Source: DATMTS01 sp035564555 (lineage in GTDB: Bacteria; Actinomycetota; Actinomycetes; Actinomycetales; Microbacteriaceae). From it: a DNA stretch of 64,000 bases. Positions 54,178-62,529 of the stretch are shown here, piece after piece. The number at the start of each line of letters is the position of its first letter. Position 1 is the first letter of the stretch. Under the pieces are notes generated by a model that saw only the letters and a program-made list of their open reading frames with translations, was not told the origin of the DNA and did no database searches. The position numbers were made by a program, and so were the translations under genes. The DNA lies in assembly GCA_035564555.1 (NCBI GenBank), contig DATMTS010000014.1:1-64000 (forward strand). The letters are read 5' to 3'.

Positions 54178-54315
54178 CCCCGTCCAGTAGCCCGTCCAGC
54201 AGCACCTCGCGTCTCCTCAGTGCCGGTCCAACCCCCACCCGTACCGGTCTGCACCCGAAAACGGCGCCCGGCCCCATCGCCGGTCGCTCCCAACCCCAAG
54301 AGAAGGAACCCTGCC

Positions 54316-55491
54316 ATGATCAGCAAGAAGAACCGCAGGAGGTCGCTGCTCATCGCGGCTATCCCTGCCGCACTCGCCGTCGCACTGAGCGGCTGCTCCA
54401 GCGGCGCCGTCGGCGCCGGATCGACTACCAAGCAGACCGCCTCGGCCAACCCGTATGCATCCATCATTCCGAGCGGAGACATCGTCGCTGCGTCGAAGAA
54501 GCTCGTGTCGGAGAGCCTCACGGCCAGCACCGGATTCACGCCGAAATCGACGGGCCCCAAGGCACAGCAGCCGGGCGCGACCATCGCCTATGTCGGCAGC
54601 GACCTCACCAACGGCGGAGTGAACACCGTCGCGGAAGGCGTCAAGGAGGCCGCCACGGTCATCGGCTGGAAGGTCAACGTCTACGACGGCAAGGCAACCG
54701 CCCAGGGCCGCACTGACGCCCTCAACCAGGCGATCGCAGCCAAGCCCGCAGCCATCGTGCTCGGTGGTTTCGACCCGACCGAGCAGGCCGCGACCATCAA
54801 GACCGCTGACGACGCCGGAATCCCGGTCGTCGGCTGGCACGCCGGAACCGCGGCGGGCCCCGGCAACGGTTTGTTCGCCAACGTGTCGACGGACCCGCTC
54901 GCGGTGTCCCAACTCGCCGCGGCCTACGCGGTGGCCGACTCGAACGGCAAGGCCGGTGTTGCAATCTTCACCGACGGTCAGTACCAGATCGCGGTTGAGA
55001 AGGCGAAGGCAATGGAGGCCTACGTCAAGGCGTGCTCGAGCTGCAGCGTCCTGAGCTATCAGGACTCGCCTATCGCCGAGGCCGACCAGCGCATGCCCGG
55101 CATCATCTCCAACCTGCTGCAGAAGGACGGCAGCAAGCTGACCTATCTGCTCGCGATCAACGGGAACTACTTCGGCGGTGCCCAGCAGGCATTGCGCGCG
55201 GCGGGCAAGGACCCGGCCGGTCCGCCGAAGTCGGTCGCCGCCGGCGACGGCGACTCCGCCGAGTTCCAACGCATCCGCACGGTCGACTACCAGGCCGCAA
55301 CGGTGGCCGAGCCGCTCGTTCTGGAGGGCTGGGAGATCGTCGACGAGGTGAACCGCGCTCTCGCCAAGAAGCCGTGGTCGGGCTTCGTGCCGGCACCGGG
55401 CCTCATCACGAAGCAGAACGTGCCGAGCGGTGACGTGTTCGATCCGTCGAGCGGTTACCGCGACGTGTTCAAGAAGGTCTGGGGCAAGTAG
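54316..55491 (+). CDS. Sugar-binding lipoprotein of the CUT2 importer
   Basis: 391 residues from ATG 54316. Lipoprotein signal VALSGCSSGA with Cys at about residue 27. The mature protein is a Peripla_BP_4 (ribose/galactose type) fold: TDALNQAIAAKPAAIVLGGF, ADDAGIPVVGWHAG, VEKAKAMEAYVKACSSCSVL. It lies 138 bp after the permease gene, which holds no clear promoter, so it is probably still in the operon. The binding specificity is not readable. Confidence 0.88.
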   Translation: MISKKNRRRSLLIAAIPAALAVALSGCSSGAVGAGSTTKQTASANPYASIIPSGDIVAASKKLVSESLTASTGFTPKSTGPKAQQPGATIAYVGSDLTNGGVNTVAEGVKEAATVIGWKVNVYDGKATAQGRTDALNQAIAAKPAAIVLGGFDPTEQAATIKTADDAGIPVVGWHAGTAAGPGNGLFANVSTDPLAVSQLAAAYAVADSNGKAGVAIFTDGQYQIAVEKAKAMEAYVKACSSCSVLSYQDSPIAEADQRMPGIISNLLQKDGSKLTYLLAINGNYFGGAQQALRAAGKDPAGPPKSVAAGDGDSAEFQRIRTVDYQAATVAEPLVLEGWEIVDEVNRALAKKPWSGFVPAPGLITKQNVPSGDVFDPSSGYRDVFKKVWGK

Positions 55492-55496
55492 CCCGC

Positions 55497-55527
55497 ATCG
55501 GGGAGGTCGCTGTGCGGCCTCCCCGAT
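55497..55527 (+). terminator. Terminator of the sugar ABC operon
   Basis: ATCGGGGAGG (55497-55506) and CCTCCCCGAT (55518-55527) form a perfect 10-bp stem with an 11-base loop, 6 bp after the binding-protein stop. No T-tract follows, as is common here. It would partly insulate the following IclR gene. Confidence 0.7.
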
Positions 55528-55576
55528 CCGCAACACCGTGCACACGCAGACCGAGCAGGAATCGAGGGTCGAGACC

Positions 55577-56380
55577 GTGGTCGAAGACACCACCAGCCGA
55601 GGCACGGCTCCCGCCGTGACCCGAGCGATCGCCATCCTCGGGCTGCTCGAGCGGGCACACGCGCCGATGAGCCTCACCGAGATCGCCCGCGGACTCGGCA
55701 TGGCCAAGTCGTCGGCATCCAACCTCTGCGTCGCCCTGGAAGAAAGCCGTCTGGTCGAGCGAGGCGACCTCGGGTACTCGCTCGGTCGACGCAATCTGGA
55801 GTTGGGCGGCGCCTTTCTGCGTTCGTTCGACCAGATCCGCGAGTTCTACAAGATCTGCTCCGAGTCACCCGTGCTCAGCCATGAGCTGTTGCAGATCGCT
55901 GTGCTCGACGGGCTCGACGTGTTGTATCTGGCGCGCCATGAGGGCCGGGCTCCGCTGCGGCTCTCGGCGACGATCGGCGACCGGTTCGCGGCCGCACCGA
56001 CGGCGATCGGGAACGCCCTGCTGGCGACGCTCGACCCGGCCGTCGTCGCGGAACGCTACCGTGACGTGCACGATTGGCCTCGCCTGACGGAGAAGTCAGT
56101 GCAGACCCTGAGCGGCCTCGAAGCGAAACTCGCCGCGACGCGGGAGCGCGGGTACAGCATCGACGACGGCGAGGTCTTCGCGAGCGTCATCGGGCTGGCC
56201 ATGCCCGTGCCGCCGCGCTCCAGCGGCGACGTGCCGATGGCGATCGGCGCCTCCATGTTCCGCTCCGCTGACTCGCCCGCGCACCGCGAAGAGGTGATCG
56301 CGGCCCTTCACGCCGCCGTGGCCCGGCTCGCGAATCCCATGCTGGTGACCGGCGATCGGGACCGCGCGCTCCTCGACTGA
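55577..56380 (+). CDS. IclR family regulator (second of the cassette)
   Basis: About 267 residues from GTG 55577 (GAGGG 8 bp upstream); GTG 55538 is a longer option but falls just behind the terminator hairpin. N-terminal helix-turn-helix SLTEIARGLGMAKSSASNLC; effector domain with APTAIGNALLATLDPAVVAE and ATRERGYSIDDGEVFASVIG. It resembles the 50681 regulator in domain layout. The two may respond to different signals of one sugar system. Confidence 0.85.
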   Translation: MVEDTTSRGTAPAVTRAIAILGLLERAHAPMSLTEIARGLGMAKSSASNLCVALEESRLVERGDLGYSLGRRNLELGGAFLRSFDQIREFYKICSESPVLSHELLQIAVLDGLDVLYLARHEGRAPLRLSATIGDRFAAAPTAIGNALLATLDPAVVAERYRDVHDWPRLTEKSVQTLSGLEAKLAATRERGYSIDDGEVFASVIGLAMPVPPRSSGDVPMAIGASMFRSADSPAHREEVIAALHAAVARLANPMLVTGDRDRALLD

Positions 56381-56600
56381 GCTGCGGTGAGCTGTAGAGG
56401 CGAGCGCAGCGCAACTCGGGCCTCCGCCGCGCGAACGGCGCGACACGCCGCACGGACACCTGCGATCCCCGTCGAGGTCGCCGGCCGCGAGCGGCGTCGT
56501 CTGCCGAAGTCCGGCGTCATTCCGCGTCCTTCCGGGTCTCTTCGTGCCTCTTCACGGATGGATGTCGGTGGTCGCGGGTAGGCTCGGGAAAAAGTTCAAA

Positions 56601-56616
56601 ACACTACATGTAGTGG
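56601..56616. promoter_or_regulatory. NrdR-box-like site 1
   Basis: ACACTACATGTAGTGG matches the published 16-bp NrdR consensus ACACWATATATWGTGT at 13 of 16 positions and contains the perfect palindrome CACTACATGTAGTG. It sits just upstream of the -35-like ATGACA of the small gene at 56721. NrdR boxes typically occur as pairs; the second begins 33 bp downstream. Confidence 0.65.
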
Positions 56617-56617
56617 A

Positions 56618-56647
56618 ATGACAGCGGTGTGATTCACGTTATATAGT
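56618..56647 (+). promoter_or_regulatory. Promoter of the 28-codon gene
   Basis: -35-like ATGACA at 56618-56623 (TTGACA with one change), 18-bp spacer, -10-like TATAGT at 56642-56647. NrdR-like site 2 covers the -10 and site 1 lies just upstream of the -35, the arrangement expected for repression. Confidence 0.6.
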
Positions 56648-56649
56648 GG
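56634..56649. promoter_or_regulatory. NrdR-box-like site 2, over the -10 element
   Basis: TCACGTTATATAGTGG matches the NrdR consensus at 12 of 16 positions. Its start is 33 bp after that of site 1, about three helical turns, close to the 31-32 bp usual for NrdR pairs. It covers the TATAGT -10 hexamer. Confidence 0.6.
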
Positions 56650-56679
56650 GTAAGCGCCGCGGGGGAAAAACCGAGCGGA

Positions 56680-56696
56680 CCGGGTTCAAGGCCCGG
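56680..56696 (+). other. Short hairpin in the leader resembling a tRNA T arm
   Basis: CCGGG-TTCAAGG-CCCGG folds as a 5-bp stem with a 7-base loop in the TTCRANN pattern of tRNA T arms. No acceptor, D or anticodon arms match around it, so it is not a tRNA. It lies 25 bp before the ATG of the small gene and could be a leader structure. Confidence 0.35.
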
Positions 56697-56720
56697 GAAC
56701 AGACTCAAGGGGAGGCCATC

Positions 56721-56807
56721 ATGGACTACGAAAACAACGACAGCGTCGGCGGCTACGCGGTTCCCGTCGACCCGATGGACATGCTGCAGTGCGACAGCTG
56801 CCAGTAG
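56721..56807 (+). CDS. 28-residue microprotein with a C-terminal CxxC tail under NrdR-like control
   Basis: ATG 56721 with a strong GGGGAGG ribosome site 4-10 bp upstream. The product begins MDYENNDSVGGYAVPVDP and ends MLQCDSCQ. An acidic, flexible peptide closing in CxxC is what the redox-active swinging tail of class I ribonucleotide reductase large subunits looks like. The NrdR-type promoter and the terminator right behind it make this a self-contained unit. Either it is a relic of an nrdA/nrdE gene deleted in frame, or a separate microprotein of the nrd regulon. A RiPP precursor is less likely as no maturation gene is near. Too short for family recognition. Confidence 0.6.
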   Translation: MDYENNDSVGGYAVPVDPMDMLQCDSCQ

Positions 56808-56866
56808 GCACGCCACCTGGCGACGCGCCGAGCGGCATCGCCGCCTGACGGCACTCGAATCGCCTG

Positions 56867-56902
56867 AGGCCCCGGCCCACCGAAAGGTGGCCGGGGCCTT
56901 TG
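56867..56902 (+). terminator. Strong intrinsic terminator
   Basis: AGGCCCCGGCC-C-ACC, loop GAAA, GGTGGCCGGGGCCT pair over 14 bp with a single bulged C, followed by TTTG. It is 59 bp after the stop of the microprotein and closes that transcript before the next gene at 56934. Confidence 0.85.
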
Positions 56903-56933
56903 CCGTGAACCGCTTCTCGCCGAGAATGTCATC

Positions 56934-57521
56934 ATGACCGATCCCGTGGAGCTCCTTGCGCGTGCCCTCCGTCAGACCGCCGGTCTCATCGACGAGGTGG
57001 AGCCCGCACAGGCCTCGCTGCCGACGCCCTGCCGGTCGTGGGATGTCGCGGCGCTGCTCGATCACGTCCTCGCCGACCTGCCGGCGTTCATCGAGGCCGC
57101 GCACGGCAACCGGCCCGACTTCTCGGCGAAGCCGCCGAGCGTGGCGCCGAATTGGGCGGCCGAGTTTCGCACGCGCTCCGACACCCTGCTGCGTGCATGG
57201 CGTGACGCGCGGGATCCGGCGAAGCTCGCGGCGGGTCAAGAACCTCGACGATTCCAGGACATGCAGGTGGCGGAACTGACCGTGCACGCCTGGGACCTCG
57301 CCTCCGCGCTGGACCGGTCGGTCGACCTCGACCCGGAGTTGGCCGAGTTCTCTGCCGAATGGATGGCCGACGCACTGCGTGCGGAGTACCGCGGCAGCGA
57401 AGAGGAAGGCAAGTCGTTCGGCTTTCTCGTTCCAGTGCCGGCGGACGCATCGGCGTACCAGCGGCTTGCGGGCATCGCGGGACGCGATCCTGCCTGGACG
57501 GCACGCGGGATGCGCAACTGA
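56934..57521 (+). CDS. TIGR03086/maleylpyruvate-isomerase-type DinB-fold protein
   Basis: 195 residues from ATG 56934. The MDMPI-type four-helix fold shows as LPTPCRSWDVAALLDHVLAD near residue 30 and QVAELTVHAWDLASALDRSV near residue 115, the conserved His/Asp metal positions being present. Family members act as mycothiol-dependent enzymes or are of unknown role; mycothiol fits an actinobacterium. It leads the housekeeping block. Confidence 0.82.
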   Translation: MTDPVELLARALRQTAGLIDEVEPAQASLPTPCRSWDVAALLDHVLADLPAFIEAAHGNRPDFSAKPPSVAPNWAAEFRTRSDTLLRAWRDARDPAKLAAGQEPRRFQDMQVAELTVHAWDLASALDRSVDLDPELAEFSAEWMADALRAEYRGSEEEGKSFGFLVPVPADASAYQRLAGIAGRDPAWTARGMRN

Positions 57522-57608
57522 GCCTGCCGGATTCGACCTCCTGGCGGGAGGCACACCTTGCTTGCCGAGGCGACCGGGGCGGCCGACGGCATCCGTAGAA
57601 TGGGGCGC

Positions 57609-58058
57609 GTGCCAGTGAACCCCGAGCTCCAAGGGCGGCAGTTCCCGCCGACAGCGCCGTACCTGGTCGGGCGGGAGAAGATCCGCGAGTTCGCCCGTGC
57701 GGTCTTCGCCGTCAACCCGATCAACCACGACCCCGCGGCGGCGCGCGCCGCAGGACACCCCGACGTGGTCGCTCCGCCGACGTTCCCGATCGTCGTGCAG
57801 GAGCTGACGCTCGCCCAGTTGCTCGCCGAACCGGATGCCGGAATCGACTTCGGCCGGGTGGTGCACGGCGCGCAGCAGTTCAGCTACAGCAGGCCGATCG
57901 TCGCGGGCGATGCGCTGACGGCGCAGCTGACCGTGACGAGCGTGAAGACGCTCGGCGGCAACGCGATGGTCACGGCGTCATCGAGCATCACGGATGCCTC
58001 CGGCGAGCACGTCGTCACCGGAGTCTCCACGCTCGTGGTGAGAGGAGACGACCAATGA
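57609..58058 (+). CDS. MaoC-like dehydratase, HadA type (FAS1-like)
   Basis: 149 residues from GTG 57609 (VPVNPELQGRQFPPTAPYLV). The hot-dog fold of the N-terminal MaoC-like subunit is indicated by INHDPAAARAAGHPDVVAPP. It overlaps the next gene, the catalytic HadB-type partner, by 4 bp. The pair resembles HadAB 3-hydroxyacyl-thioester dehydratases of actinobacterial fatty-acid elongation, found next to murB in many of them. Confidence 0.85.
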   Translation: MPVNPELQGRQFPPTAPYLVGREKIREFARAVFAVNPINHDPAAARAAGHPDVVAPPTFPIVVQELTLAQLLAEPDAGIDFGRVVHGAQQFSYSRPIVAGDALTAQLTVTSVKTLGGNAMVTASSSITDASGEHVVTGVSTLVVRGDDQ

Positions 58059-58480
58059 GCCGGCCGGTCTTCGACGAACTGAGCGTCGGCGACGTGGTGG
58101 CCGAGGGCGCCTACCCGATCACCCGCGATTCCCTGGTGCGCTATGCCGGGGCATCCGGAGACTTCAACCCGATCCATTACCGCGACGACGTTGCGGAGTC
58201 CGTCGGTCTGCCCGGGGTGCTCGCCCACGGAATGTTGACGATGGGAATAGCCGTACAGCCGGTGGTCGACTGGGTCGGCGACCCGTCACGCGTGGTGGAC
58301 TACCAGGTGCGTTTCACGCGCCCGGTCGTCGTCGACGCGGCCGATGGTGCGCTGATCGTCGTGGTTGCAACGATCGGCCGGCTCGACGAGGAGGCGCGTT
58401 CCGCACGCATCGATCTCACAGTCACCGCCGGTTCGGACACCGTGCTGGGCAAGGCCCAGGCACGCGTCGATCTCGCCTGA
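58055..58480 (+). CDS. MaoC-like dehydratase, HadB type
   Basis: 141 residues. The catalytic hydratase-2 motif is GDFNPIHYRDDVAESVGLPG with the catalytic Asp and His, then VLAHGMLTMG. Together with the HadA-like gene it forms a heterodimeric 3-hydroxyacyl dehydratase. Its TGA overlaps the murB ATG (TGATG), so it is coupled with murB. Confidence 0.88.
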   Translation: MSRPVFDELSVGDVVAEGAYPITRDSLVRYAGASGDFNPIHYRDDVAESVGLPGVLAHGMLTMGIAVQPVVDWVGDPSRVVDYQVRFTRPVVVDAADGALIVVVATIGRLDEEARSARIDLTVTAGSDTVLGKAQARVDLA

Positions 58481-59670
58481 TGGCCGATCCGCGCTACGAA
58501 GAACCCGGCCGGAGCCTGGCCGAGCTGACGACGATCGGCGTCGGCGGCGAGCCTTATCGGATGCTGGAGGCAGCGACGGAGACCGAACTCGCCGCCGCCG
58601 CCACGACGGTCTTCGCGGGCGGTGACGCCTGGCTGCTGCTCGGTGGCGGATCGAACACCGTGGCATCCGACGAGCCGTTCGACGGCACCGTGATCCGGGT
58701 GATGACCCGGGGCATCGAGCAACTCGGTGCCGGTGACGGCCCCGACACGGTGCGGTTGCGCGTGCAGGCGGGCGAGTCGTGGGACGACCTCGTCGCGCTC
58801 GCGGTGGCCAACAGGTGGTCGGGCATCGAGGCGCTCAGCGGAATCCCCGGCTCGGTCGGGGCCGCGCCCGTGCAGAACATCGGCGCGTACGGGCAGGAGC
58901 TGTCATCGGTGCTCGTCGCGATCGACTTCATCGATGCGGCGACCGGGCAGCGGCGCCGCATCGAGGCCTCCGAGCTCGAGCTGGGCTATCGCACGTCGGT
59001 GCTCAAACGCGGGCTGGCGGGGGTGGTTCTCGCCGTGGAGCTCGATCTGGTGGCGCAACAGGATGTTCCGGGTGCGGCGCTGAGCGCTCCTGTCGTGTAT
59101 CCCCAACTCGCCGACGCGCTCGGCGTCGCGCTCGGCACCAGCGTGTCGCTCGGCGAGCTGCGCCGCACCGTGCTGAGGCTGCGCGCATCGAAGGGAATGG
59201 TGCTGGATGCCGGTGACCCGGATTCGCGAAGCGCCGGCTCGTTCTTCACCAACCCGGTCGTCACGGAGCAGTTCGCCCGATCGTTGCCGGCTGAATCTCC
59301 GCGGTGGCCGTTCGGCTCGGACGAGCCCGATCTCGTCGCGGCGCTCGACGCGCCGAGCGCGGAACAGAGCGAATCGGTGGGGCTGCTGGCGGCAGCGGCA
59401 GCGGCTCGCACCCGTCGGGCGGCGCAGAATCCGCGACTGGTGAAGCTGAGCGCGGCCTGGCTGATCGAGCACGTCGGAATCGGTCGAGGCTTCGCATTGC
59501 CCGATTCGGGTGCGGCGATCTCGAGCAAGCACACCCTCGCGATCGTGAACCGCGGCGACGCGAGCGCGCAAGACATCGCATCCCTTGCCGGCTATGTGCA
59601 GGCACGCGTGCAGTCCGAGTTCGGCGTGATGCTGCAACCGGAGCCGGTGCTCGTCGGACTCGACTTGTAG
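58480..59670 (+). CDS. murB: UDP-N-acetylenolpyruvoylglucosamine reductase
   Basis: 396 residues. The FAD-binding half shows LTTIGVGGEPYRML and LLLGGGSNTVASDEPFDGTV, GIEALSGIPGSVGAAPVQNI, GAYGQELSSVL. The C-terminal half holds GSFFTNPVVT and WLIEHVGIGRGFALPDSGAA, the type II MurB features. It reduces UDP-GlcNAc-enolpyruvate to UDP-MurNAc in the cytosol with NADPH. It is the third gene of the HadA-HadB-MurB string. Confidence 0.95.
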   Translation: MADPRYEEPGRSLAELTTIGVGGEPYRMLEAATETELAAAATTVFAGGDAWLLLGGGSNTVASDEPFDGTVIRVMTRGIEQLGAGDGPDTVRLRVQAGESWDDLVALAVANRWSGIEALSGIPGSVGAAPVQNIGAYGQELSSVLVAIDFIDAATGQRRRIEASELELGYRTSVLKRGLAGVVLAVELDLVAQQDVPGAALSAPVVYPQLADALGVALGTSVSLGELRRTVLRLRASKGMVLDAGDPDSRSAGSFFTNPVVTEQFARSLPAESPRWPFGSDEPDLVAALDAPSAEQSESVGLLAAAAAARTRRAAQNPRLVKLSAAWLIEHVGIGRGFALPDSGAAISSKHTLAIVNRGDASAQDIASLAGYVQARVQSEFGVMLQPEPVLVGLDL

Positions 59671-59678
59671 GCCGCGGG

Positions 59679-60065
59679 TCAGCCGGCCGAAGTGCGACGG
59701 TGCTGCGCTCGCCGGATCATCGACAACAGCGCCATCAGCAAGATGAAGGCGCCGAGCGCGATCAAGCCGATGACCACGATTCCGGCAGGCGTCAGCGAGG
59801 CCGTCCAGGTCGCGAACGCCGACGCGTTGCGGGGGACCCAGACGATGGCCAGCAGGGCGACTCCGACGGCGATCACGATGAGGCCCCAGGCGATCGCACC
59901 CGATCTCACGCGGGGCCGCGGAACGACGGATGCGGCGTCGGTGGCGGACTCGGGGAAGGTCTGCTCGCCGGGACGAAGCTCGGTCTGCTCGCCGGGACCA
60001 CCCGGCTCACCGGCACGGAGCTCCCCGGGCTGCGGTTCGGCTTGCTCGTTCGTTTCGTATGACAC
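59679..60065 (-). CDS. Small membrane protein following the PspC gene
   Basis: 128 residues from GTG 60065 after AGAAGGAG, giving a Glu/Pro/Gly-rich hydrophilic N-terminus (TNEQAEPQPGELRAGEPGGP) and two transmembrane helices (IAWGLIVIAVGVALLAIVWV, IVVIGLIALGAFILLMALLS). It follows the PspC gene by 11 bp and is likely co-transcribed. No known function. Convergent with murB. Confidence 0.75.
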   Translation of the reverse strand: MSYETNEQAEPQPGELRAGEPGGPGEQTELRPGEQTFPESATDAASVVPRPRVRSGAIAWGLIVIAVGVALLAIVWVPRNASAFATWTASLTPAGIVVIGLIALGAFILLMALLSMIRRAQHRRTSAG

Positions 60066-60076
60066 AGGGTCTCCTT

Positions 60077-61219
60077 CTAGTTGCCGGGGGAGGACGCGGC
60101 CGGAATCTGCATCGCCGACGCGGACGGGGTCGACGACACGTGCGGCGGAGCCAGCAGCGCGCACGCGATGCTCGCGGCCACCAGAAGGATCCCGATGAAG
60201 CTCAGGAACCCGCTGCGCCGTCGCACGGCTCCTGCCACGACGATCGAGGACCCGATGACCACGGTCGCCGCCGCGACCCCGATGGCGGCGGCGAACCGGG
60301 AGGTCTCATCGGAGCCGAGCGCGAGCGCCGAGGCTGCTCCGGACGCCACCAGTGCGATTCCCAGGGCGATTCCGACGTAGCCGGCACTGGTGCGAGGATT
60401 CGCCAGACGGCGCCGGCGTCGTGCCTGCTCCGCCTGTTCCGTGAGCTCCCGGGCACGGGCGCGGGACTCCGCGGCGCGTTGCTGCCGCACCGCCCGCTCG
60501 TCTGCGGCCTGCCGAGCCCGCCACGCCGCGTGCTCGGCCTTCCACGCTTCCTGCCGAGCACGCCATGCGGTCAGTTCGTCGGCAGTGGCAGAGGCACCCG
60601 GGGTGGCGGGCGCCGCTGGCTCGCCCGCCGACGGCATCGCACCGTAACCCGGGGTGGGCGTGCCACTGAACCAGGAGGTGCGGGCGGGTGCGGCTGCGCT
60701 CGGAGCCGGGTGGCTCGGGGTCCGCGACGCCGAGTCGTCGGAGGTGAAGCGCCCGCTGCGCGCAGCCCAGATCACCACCCCCACGATGACCGCGATGATG
60801 ATGAGGGTCCACAAGGTGCGACCGAGCGAGGCGAGAACGGATCCGTCACCCCAGAACTGCCCGCCCGCCCACCAGAAGCCTTGGGCGAACGGCAGCAGCG
60901 AGAACAGCACGAGCACGGCGATGCCGATCAGAGCGGGTTCGAGCCTCCCAGCGATCATCCGTTCCAGGTGGATGTCGCCGTCGGCGTCGGGCAGCAGCAG
61001 CCAACCGGCCGCGTAGAGCAGAAGGGCCGGGCCCCCCAGCACCGCGATCACCACCACGATCCCGCGCACGATCAGCGGGTCGATGCCGAGCCGTGCGGCC
61101 ACTCCGCCGCACACGCCACCCAGCCAGCCGTTTGCACGCACGATGCCGAGGCCGCGCATCAAGCCGAAGAAACGGGCCGAACCTGCGGCGGGAGGGGGTG
61201 AAGTGGTGTCGTCTGCCAT
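60077..61219 (-). CDS. PspC domain-containing membrane protein
   Basis: 380 residues from ATG 61219. The PspC domain spans residues about 20-85 (NGWLGGVCGGVAARLGIDPL, ILLYAAGWLLLPDADGDIHL-like pattern), followed by four more hydrophobic helices and a Pro/Ala-rich linker before a coiled-coil-like Arg/Ala stretch (RAVRQQRAAESRARARELTE). PspC proteins work in envelope-stress sensing. It diverges from a PspC-containing histidine kinase, which suggests both read the same membrane signal. Confidence 0.85.
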   Translation of the reverse strand: MADDTTSPPPAAGSARFFGLMRGLGIVRANGWLGGVCGGVAARLGIDPLIVRGIVVVIAVLGGPALLLYAAGWLLLPDADGDIHLERMIAGRLEPALIGIAVLVLFSLLPFAQGFWWAGGQFWGDGSVLASLGRTLWTLIIIAVIVGVVIWAARSGRFTSDDSASRTPSHPAPSAAAPARTSWFSGTPTPGYGAMPSAGEPAAPATPGASATADELTAWRARQEAWKAEHAAWRARQAADERAVRQQRAAESRARARELTEQAEQARRRRRLANPRTSAGYVGIALGIALVASGAASALALGSDETSRFAAAIGVAAATVVIGSSIVVAGAVRRRSGFLSFIGILLVAASIACALLAPPHVSSTPSASAMQIPAASSPGN

Positions 61220-61320
61220 GTTCCGATCGTGGCGTGCCGTTGACCGCGTGCGCCATGGGGGACTCCCCTGACCAGCCCCTGATTCTCCACCCGGCCGGGC
61301 CGGGTGGAACGCGAAGGTGA

Positions 61321-62529
61321 TTGGATGCTGATGTGTCCTCACCCCCTGTGCCTCCCGTACGTGCGCCCCTGTTGCGCCCTCGGGACTGCGTGCTCGGCGG
61401 CGTCTGCACCGCCGTGGCCCGGCATCTGGGGTGGAGCGTCGGCACGACGCGCTGGGTCGCTGTCGCGCTCACCTGCTGCGGCGGAGCCGGCGGGTTGCTC
61501 TACCTGTGGCTCTGGGCGCTGACCCCGCTGGAACCGGGAGCGGATGGGGCGCCCGATCGGATGCATCGAAGAGTCGCCGTGCCGTGGGTGCTGTTCGCGG
61601 TGGCGGCCGCCTGCGCGGTCGCCGTGCTCGGCGGCGGTTGGCTGCCGGTTACCGGCGGCAGCGCGGGCACGCTGTCGATGCTGATCCTCGTGATGGTCGT
61701 GTGCGCCGTCGGCGCGGTCGGTTGGGACCAGTTGATCGATGCCGCACCCGCGCCGCGACTCGATCGAGGTGCGGCAGTGATGCGGGTGCTCGCAGGCGGT
61801 GTGCTGGTGGCGGTGAGCGTTCTCGCGCCGACGATCTGGGGCGCTCGCGCCACGGGGTTCGCGTGGGCGTTGTTCGGCGTCACGCTGCTCGCCGGCGTCG
61901 CCGTGCTCGCCGGGCCGTGGGCGCTGCGGCTGTGGAAGGAACTGATCGCCGAGCGCACCGCGCGGGTGCGCGAGGAACAACGTGCCGAGATCGCCGCGCA
62001 CCTGCACGACTCGGTGCTGCAGACGCTGGCGTTGATCCAGACCCGGGCCGGTGCATCCAGCGAGGTGGCGCGCATCGCGCGGGCGCAGGAGCGCGAGCTG
62101 CGCGAATGGCTGTACGCCGGATCCGGCACGGCCGATAGCGATCTGGCCACCGAACTGCGCGACTTCGCGGCGGCTCTCGAGCTGGATTTCGCGGTGCGCA
62201 TCGAGGTGGTCACGGTGGGAGAGACGCCGGAGCGATCCGGGGGCGAGATCGCAGCCGCCGCCCGTGAGGCGATGCTGAACGCCGCCCGACATGCCGGTGG
62301 CGAGGTGTCGGTCTACATCGAAGGTGCGCCCGCCGTCGTCGACGTGTTCGTTCGGGATCGCGGGCCGGGGTTCACCATCGAGCGTGTTCCGGAGGATCGG
62401 CTCGGTGTGCGAGAGTCGATCCTGGGCAGGATGCGCCGCGCGGGCGGCACGGCCACGGTCGGCCCCGGCGCCGGGGCCGGCACCGAAGTGCACCTGCACC
62501 TGGAGCGCGGAGAGGGAACGAGCGCATGA
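61321..62529 (+). CDS. PspC-domain sensor histidine kinase (NarL-type)
   Basis: 402 residues if started at TTG 61321; GTG 61333 is the alternative. Residues about 15-70 are a PspC domain (RDCVLGGVCTAVARHLGWSV), followed by about four more helices, a HisKA_3 dimerisation domain (AEIAAHLHDSVLQTLALIQT) and a HATPase (REAMLNAARHAGGEVSVYIE, DRGPGFTIERVPEDRLGVRE). It pairs with the response regulator it overlaps (ATGA). The link with the divergent PspC protein points to envelope-stress signalling. Confidence 0.87.
   Translation: MDADVSSPPVPPVRAPLLRPRDCVLGGVCTAVARHLGWSVGTTRWVAVALTCCGGAGGLLYLWLWALTPLEPGADGAPDRMHRRVAVPWVLFAVAAACAVAVLGGGWLPVTGGSAGTLSMLILVMVVCAVGAVGWDQLIDAAPAPRLDRGAAVMRVLAGGVLVAVSVLAPTIWGARATGFAWALFGVTLLAGVAVLAGPWALRLWKELIAERTARVREEQRAEIAAHLHDSVLQTLALIQTRAGASSEVARIARAQERELREWLYAGSGTADSDLATELRDFAAALELDFAVRIEVVTVGETPERSGGEIAAAAREAMLNAARHAGGEVSVYIEGAPAVVDVFVRDRGPGFTIERVPEDRLGVRESILGRMRRAGGTATVGPGAGAGTEVHLHLERGEGTSA

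Noticed and set aside
56641..56720. A possible tRNA around the T-arm-like hairpin
   Set aside because: The T arm is present but no acceptor stem, D arm or anticodon arm can be matched to it.
56721..56807. A RiPP precursor peptide
   Set aside because: No radical-SAM, lanthipeptide, protease or export gene is near, and the NrdR-like promoter and CxxC tail suit the redox reading better. Not excluded.
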